DNA from: a virus
Length of the DNA: 26,206 nucleotides
Strand: one strand, 5' to 3'
Virus record (IMG/VR): IMGVR_UViG_3300045286_000133
Coordinates: 1-26,206 of that record
The notes under the pieces are model-generated. The model made no database searches and was not told the DNA's origin. It worked only from the letters and a program-made list of their open reading frames with translations. Both the position numbers and the translations under genes were made by a program. Shown here piece by piece: positions 23,854-26,206 of this stretch (the stretch's first letter is position 1; each line of letters starts with the position of its first letter).

Positions 23854-23980
23854 GCCGGCGCGAGAGGCGGGTCCACGCGTCGACGAGCAGGGCGAGGAGG
23901 CGGGGGAGGACGGTCCCGAGCAGCAGGCCGACCGCGGCGCCGGCCCAGAAGGACCCGGCGGAGGCGTCGCAGCCGTTCAC
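23843..23980 (-). CDS. Small single-helix membrane protein
   Basis: The product has 45 residues from a GTG at 23980. It has one membrane segment (SFWAGAAVGLLLGTVLPRLL, continuing ALLVDAW) and a basic end (TRLSRRHGA). An in-frame GTG at 24016 would give 57 residues. The same frame stays open further upstream and reads sensibly there (LLRDGRAVTFADWRAALQEC, then a Pro-rich stretch), but it has no usual start codon. The 5' end of this gene is therefore uncertain. Together with the next gene it may form a holin or antiholin pair. Confidence 0.5.
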   Translation of the reverse strand: MNGCDASAGSFWAGAAVGLLLGTVLPRLLALLVDAWTRLSRRHGA

Positions 23981-24134
23981 GCCGCGCCCATAGGGGGGTT
24001 GGCCGCCGTTGCCCACGACGGCCGGAGGGGGCGGGCACTCTTGCAGCGCGGCTCGCCAGTCGGCGAAGGTGACGGCGCGCCCGTCCCGGAGAAGGGGAGG
24101 GGGCGGGCGCCCGGGGAGGAGGAGCTCCGTTCCG
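23981..24134 (-). other. Stretch of unresolved coding frame
   Basis: Two minus-strand frames are open here with similar third-position G/C. One (GTG at 24138 to TGA at 23977, 53 residues, TERSSSSPGARPLPF...) links by GTGA overlaps to both neighbours but is low-complexity. The other extends the 45-residue membrane protein upstream with a more protein-like sequence, but it lacks ATG, GTG or TTG before a TAG at about 24173. I cannot decide between them. Confidence 0.35.
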
Positions 24135-24299
24135 TCACGCCCGCAATCGTCCGCCCGGCGGGAATCGGCCGTCTACGGGCGTTTTCCGCCCGTGCCGAAC
24201 GGCAGGGTATGGCGACAGTCTGGCGACACTCGCGGCGCTGCGCCGTTCAGGAGCAGCCGCCATCGCCGCGGCCTCATCGGGGGTCAGCCACTCGGTCAC
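24135..24299 (-). CDS. Short ORF starting like an excisionase-type HTH (doubtful)
   Basis: This encodes 54 residues from a GTG in a GTGA overlap with the LuxR-type gene stop. The first 12 residues (TEWLTPDEAAAMA) resemble the opening of MerR/excisionase-type DNA-binding proteins, but the expected helix-turn-helix does not follow. After residue 15 third-position G/C falls, and the frame crosses an 11-bp tandem repeat and a hairpin. It may be a remnant in which only the start survives, with the rest non-coding. Confidence 0.3.
   Translation of the reverse strand: MTEWLTPDEAAAMAAAPERRSAASVARLSPYPAVRHGRKTPVDGRFPPGGRLRA
24168..24203. other. Stem-loop between regulator and lysis genes
   Basis: A perfect 7-bp stem (24175-24181 ACGGGCG, 24187-24193 CGCCCGT; loop TTTTC) is enclosed by a second 5-bp pairing (24168-24172 GCCGT with 24199-24203 ACGGC). 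No T-run follows on either strand. It could end or attenuate transcription before the lysis genes. Confidence 0.45.
24210..24231. repeat. Two 11-bp tandem units
   Basis: TGGCGACAGTC at 24210-24220 is followed directly by TGGCGACACTC at 24221-24231 (10 of 11 identical). The spacing of one helical turn puts both units on the same DNA face, as for a regulator binding site. It lies next to the stem-loop, downstream of the LuxR-type gene. Confidence 0.5.
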
Positions 24300-24490
24300 G
24301 CAAGGCCCATCCGCACGGCGATGGCGACGGCCTGCGTCCGGCTCGCGGCCCCCAGCTTGTGCCGGGCGCTGGCGACGACGTGCGCGACGTGGTGGGCGGA
24401 GATGCCCATCTCGTGGGCGATCTGCGCGTCCGTCAGGCCGAGCGCAGCCAGGCGCAGCGCCTCCACCTCGCGGGGCGTGAGCGCGCTCAC
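24296..24490 (-). CDS. Stand-alone LuxR/GerE-type HTH protein (64 aa)
   Basis: The product has 64 residues from a GTG in a GTGA overlap with the 26-residue membrane peptide gene. It consists of the GerE helix-turn-helix alone: LTPREVEALRLAALGLTDAQ, IAHEMGISAHHVAHVVASAR, HKLGAASRTQAVAIAVRMGL. There is no receiver, autoinducer-binding or sigma domain. It resembles the HTH core of the 86-residue protein at 25385-25645 but is clearly diverged. In the recognition helix the usual T-V-K/R is H-H-V, so DNA specificity may differ. It is a likely transcription regulator of phage or host genes. Confidence 0.88.
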   Translation of the reverse strand: MSALTPREVEALRLAALGLTDAQIAHEMGISAHHVAHVVASARHKLGAASRTQAVAIAVRMGLA

Positions 24491-24567
24491 TCGCGCGGCT
24501 CCCCGAAGGAGGCCAGCCAGAGCGCGGCGGCCACGGCGACGGCCAGCAGGGCGAGCAGGCCGGCCAT
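24487..24567 (-). CDS. 26-residue membrane peptide
   Basis: An ATG at 24567 shares one base with the stop of the upstream gene (TGATG), and the stop overlaps the next GTG start (GTGA). The peptide is one hydrophobic helix (AGLLALLAVAVAAALWLASF) with an acidic-basic end (GEPRE). Both junctions argue that it is translated. Its frame is continuous with the first part of the broken gene before it, so it could also be the C-terminal anchor of that reading frame. Confidence 0.6.
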   Translation of the reverse strand: MAGLLALLAVAVAAALWLASFGEPRE

Positions 24568-24837
24568 CACGAGGCCACGTCCCACAGCCCGACCGACAGG
24601 CACGTCGGGCTGAACCAGACGCGCTCGCGGCGGGAGTTGACGCCGGACGCCTTCCCCTGCCCGCCGTAGCCGCCGTGCGCCTTCCACGGCAGCACGGTCC
24701 ACGAGCCGGGCATCTCGTGCTCGCCCTAGGTAGTTGACCGGCATCCGCAGCACGGGCCGCTCGGGCGTCCCGGCCCGCTGGCAGATGTCGCAGGTTAGCG
24801 ATCGGAACGATCGCTTCCTTCGAACGGTGATGGTCAC
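24567..24837 (-). pseudogene. Small cysteine-containing gene with a +1 frame break
   Basis: The gene starts at a GTG in a GTGA overlap with the RlpA-like gene and reads TITVRRKRSFRSLTCDICQR...RMPVNYLG in the first frame, to about 24725. From there the protein-like sequence continues one base on, in the frame starting EHEMPGSWTVLPWKAHGGYG and ending RRERVWFSPTCLSVGLWDVA, with a TGA at 24567 that abuts the next ATG. The total length of 271 bases is one more than 90 codons, so one extra base explains everything. The joined product would be about 89 residues. Its C-terminal part faintly resembles the end of phage DNA methylases (E-R-V-W-F-S-P), which is weak evidence. Causes could be an assembly error, a mutation, or a +1 shift at CTA-GGG-C. 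Confidence 0.6.
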
Positions 24838-25388
24838 GGCCACGTCACCTCCACCCCGAGCAGCCCCAGCGACGGGTCGCCGAGCGCCGCGAAGGCGTCC
24901 CGGCTGAGGTCGACAAGCCGGGTGCCATAGCACTGGCACCAGTCGTCGAGGAGCACCCGGACGGACGCCCCGCCGCGGGTGACCGTGACCGTCCTGCCGC
25001 GCCACGAGCGGCCCAGGGCGGCCCGCAGCGCCGGTCCGGCGGCGGCGGTGCCGACTGGCGCGGCGTACCACGACGCGACGCCGCTGAGGCCGTCCTGCGG
25101 GGGCGTGGAGGGTGCAGGCGAGGGTTTCGCGGTCGTCTGCGGCCTGCGCGACGCGGCCCGCGTGCCGGTCGTCGCGGAGGCGGGCCCGACGGGCAGAACC
25201 GCCGGGCCTGTAGAGGAGCCGCCTCTAGCTGACGGCGCCCCGGTCCGCCCCGACTCCTGGCCGCCCAAGGACGAATGGCGGTCGGGGCTGGCTTCGTCCA
25301 CCAGCGTCGGAGTCTGGGCGGGCCGCGGCGCCGCGGGCTGGCACAGGGCCAGCGAGGCGGCGAGGAGGAGGCGGAGGGCGGTCGTCAC
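24834..25388 (-). CDS. Exported RlpA-like double-psi beta-barrel protein
   Basis: The product has 184 residues from a GTG in a GTGA overlap with the upstream regulator gene. Residues 1-25 are a signal peptide-like segment (TTALRLLLAASLALCQPAAP); the Cys at 16 is preceded by L-A-L, a poor lipobox. Residues 26-100 are a Pro/Ser/Thr/Ala-rich linker. Residues 101-184 are the double-psi barrel: GVASWYAAP, GPALRAALGRSWRGRTVTVT, VRVLLDDWCQCYGTRLVDLS, DAFAALG. The D-W-C-Q-C-Y-G...D-L-S segment is typical of actinobacterial members. RlpA proteins bind or cleave peptidoglycan, but the usual H-G-x-x-T-A-S-G-E segment is missing here, so wall binding or remodelling is likelier than full transglycosylase activity. 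Confidence 0.8.
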   Translation of the reverse strand: MTTALRLLLAASLALCQPAAPRPAQTPTLVDEASPDRHSSLGGQESGRTGAPSARGGSSTGPAVLPVGPASATTGTRAASRRPQTTAKPSPAPSTPPQDGLSGVASWYAAPVGTAAAGPALRAALGRSWRGRTVTVTRGGASVRVLLDDWCQCYGTRLVDLSRDAFAALGDPSLGLLGVEVTWP

Positions 25389-25645
25389 GGGCGGAACCCG
25401 ATGCCCAGCGCGTCGAGCTGGCCGAGCACGTCGGCGTCCCGCTCGGGGGATCGGAGCGGCTCGATCAGCCCCATCGCCCGGAAGGCGTCCATCTGGCGGC
25501 TGACGCCGAGCTTCCGGTAGGCGTTGCGGATGTGGTTGCGGACGGTCTGCTCGGAGATCCCGCGCTGGGCCCCGACCTCGTCGCAGGACAGGCCGAGGAA
25601 GCGGAGCTCCAGCACCTCGCGCTCGCTGGGCGTCAGGGCGGTCAT
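25385..25645 (-). CDS. Stand-alone LuxR/GerE-type HTH protein (86 aa)
   Basis: The product has 86 residues. The ATG at 25645 overlaps the nuclease stop (ATGA); a longer frame upstream is Arg-rich and rejected. The GerE helix-turn-helix covers residues 3-62: LTPSEREVLELRFLGLSCDE, VGAQRGISEQTVRNHIRNAY, RKLGVSRQMDAFRAMGLIEP. The motif S-E-Q-T-V-R-N-H-I is a canonical recognition helix. The last 24 residues (LRSPERDADVLGQLDALGIG...) are unrelated to the family. With no sensory domain it may respond to its own level only, or may act like a sigma region 4 on host RNA polymerase. It lies directly before the RlpA-like gene and is co-translated with it. Confidence 0.9.
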   Translation of the reverse strand: MTALTPSEREVLELRFLGLSCDEVGAQRGISEQTVRNHIRNAYRKLGVSRQMDAFRAMGLIEPLRSPERDADVLGQLDALGIGFRP

Positions 25646-26145
25646 CGCGTCGCCTCGAGCCGCAGGTCGAACCAGGCGCAGCCGACGGCGAGCGCCGACC
25701 ACACGTCGCCGGACACGCCGTGGAGCGGGCCGGGCCGGGCCTTCGTGCCCTTGGCGCCGTCACCGCCGAAGCGGTCGAGCAGGGCGCGGCGGACGTTGGG
25801 GTCCTTGGCCTTGGCCGAGCCGCACAGGCAGACGACGACGTCCTTCCGGCCCAGCCACTCGACCGGGATGCGGAGCCTGGCGGCGACCTCCTCGAAGCGG
25901 CCGGTCCAGCGGACCGTGTCGAAGACCTCGCGCCCCACCGGCATGCCGTAGGAGTGGACCTCCTCGATGACGACCGCGTCGACGCGGTGGCCGTCGGGCC
26001 CGAGCCAGTTGAGCATCCACTGCCGGAGGTCGGCGTTCGGCTCCTTGCCGAAGAGCGCCGGGATGGGGATGCCGTCCTCGAGGACCATCCAGCCGGACTC
26101 CGCGGGCCCGGGGTCGATCGCCAGGATGCAGGTGCTCACAGCCAC
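25642..26145 (-). CDS. RuvC-like RNase H-fold nuclease (Holliday junction resolvase type)
   Basis: The product has 167 residues from a GTG at 26145 with GAGGAGG seven bases upstream. Residue 1 could instead be the GTG at 26139, which gives a GTGA overlap with the upstream frame but poorer ribosome-site spacing. Acidic positions fit the RuvC fold: Asp11 in ILAIDPGPAESGW, Glu61 or Glu62 in DAVVIEEVHSYG, and Asp147 in VSGDVWSALAVG near the end. The length matches phage RuvC-like proteins. Likely work is resolution of branched DNA before packaging, or cutting of recombination intermediates. A basic stretch (KGTKARPG) precedes the last motif. Confidence 0.82.
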   Translation of the reverse strand: MAVSTCILAIDPGPAESGWMVLEDGIPIPALFGKEPNADLRQWMLNWLGPDGHRVDAVVIEEVHSYGMPVGREVFDTVRWTGRFEEVAARLRIPVEWLGRKDVVVCLCGSAKAKDPNVRRALLDRFGGDGAKGTKARPGPLHGVSGDVWSALAVGCAWFDLRLEATR

Positions 26146-26206
26146 GGCACGGCCTCCTCGTCATCCCGGGGAAACGCACCGCGATCTGCGGACGCGCGAG
26201 AATGAC
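26136..26206 (-). CDS. C-terminal end of an upstream protein, partial
   Basis: One frame entering from the right edge gives 22 residues ending GAFPRDDEEAVPWL before a TGA at 26136. The acidic run followed by P-W-L at the very C-terminus recalls the acidic tip of single-stranded DNA-binding proteins (D-D-x-I-P-F), and an SSB next to a RuvC-type nuclease would fit. This is a weak inference from 22 residues. The other frames here stop earlier or read as low quality. Confidence 0.45.
   Translation of the reverse strand, partial: HSRASADRGAFPRDDEEAVPWL

Noticed and set aside
25646-25702. Longer N-terminus for the 86-residue LuxR-type protein (start at 25702)
   Set aside because: The added 19 residues are Arg-rich and lie inside the nuclease gene. 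The ATGA overlap at 25645 gives the exact start of the HTH domain.
1-26206. tRNA, rRNA, integrase, transposase or attachment site
   Set aside because: No cloverleaf, recombinase signature or inverted-repeat-bounded element was seen on either strand. The only long repeat found by reading is the 89-bp pair.

Overview
The window is the structural and DNA-packaging half of a tailed-phage genome (or prophage segment). Every convincing gene lies on the minus strand, so transcription runs from base 26206 towards base 1. By eye the DNA is about 70% G+C with strong G/C at third codon positions. GTG and TTG starts are common, and most genes join through ATGA/GTGA/TTGA or TGATG overlaps. The order TerS, TerL, portal, S49 protease, HK97-fold capsid, connectors, tail tube, frameshifted chaperone, tape measure and tail tip is that of a long-tailed, non-contractile (siphovirus-like) Caudoviricetes phage. 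The base composition and the actinobacterial-looking RlpA-type domain suggest a high-GC host, probably an actinobacterium; this is inference. No integrase or repressor is in the window, so lifestyle cannot be judged.

Right end (about 22.4-26.2 kb), read in transcription order: the C-terminal tail of an unidentified protein with an acidic tip; a RuvC-like RNase H-fold nuclease; a stand-alone LuxR/GerE helix-turn-helix (HTH) protein; an exported double-psi beta-barrel (RlpA-like) protein; a small cysteine-containing gene whose frame is broken; a 26-residue membrane peptide; a second stand-alone LuxR-type HTH; a poorly resolved 300-bp stretch with a hairpin and an 11-bp tandem repeat; two small membrane proteins; a papain-like protease with an intact catalytic set; a cysteine-rich small protein; and a three-helix holin-like protein. 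This looks like a lysis and regulation block, but no classical endolysin is visible.

Packaging and head (about 11.4-22.4 kb): HNH endonuclease, P27-type small terminase, large terminase and a small membrane protein. A 3.06-kb accessory block of virion-fibre-type genes follows, and then portal, S49 protease, major capsid and two small head proteins. The accessory block is bounded by a perfect 89-bp direct repeat that carries the 3' end of the small membrane-protein gene and the first codons of the portal gene. The block therefore sits seamlessly between terminase and portal, and its loss by recombination would leave every neighbouring gene intact. This is the most striking feature of the window.

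Neck and tail (1-11.4 kb): head-tail connector, head closure, gp10-like neck protein, tail terminator, tail tube protein with an inserted domain, tail-assembly chaperone pair made by a -1 frameshift, tape measure, two tail-tip proteins, a fibre with a carbohydrate-binding module and a collagen-like linker, a sialidase-like propeller protein, and a large hub or tip protein that runs off the left edge.

Other points for follow-up are a portal with a C-terminal HTH, a short motif shared by the portal and protease C-termini, alternative hairpins just after the capsid gene, and a fivefold repeat at the start of the hub protein.
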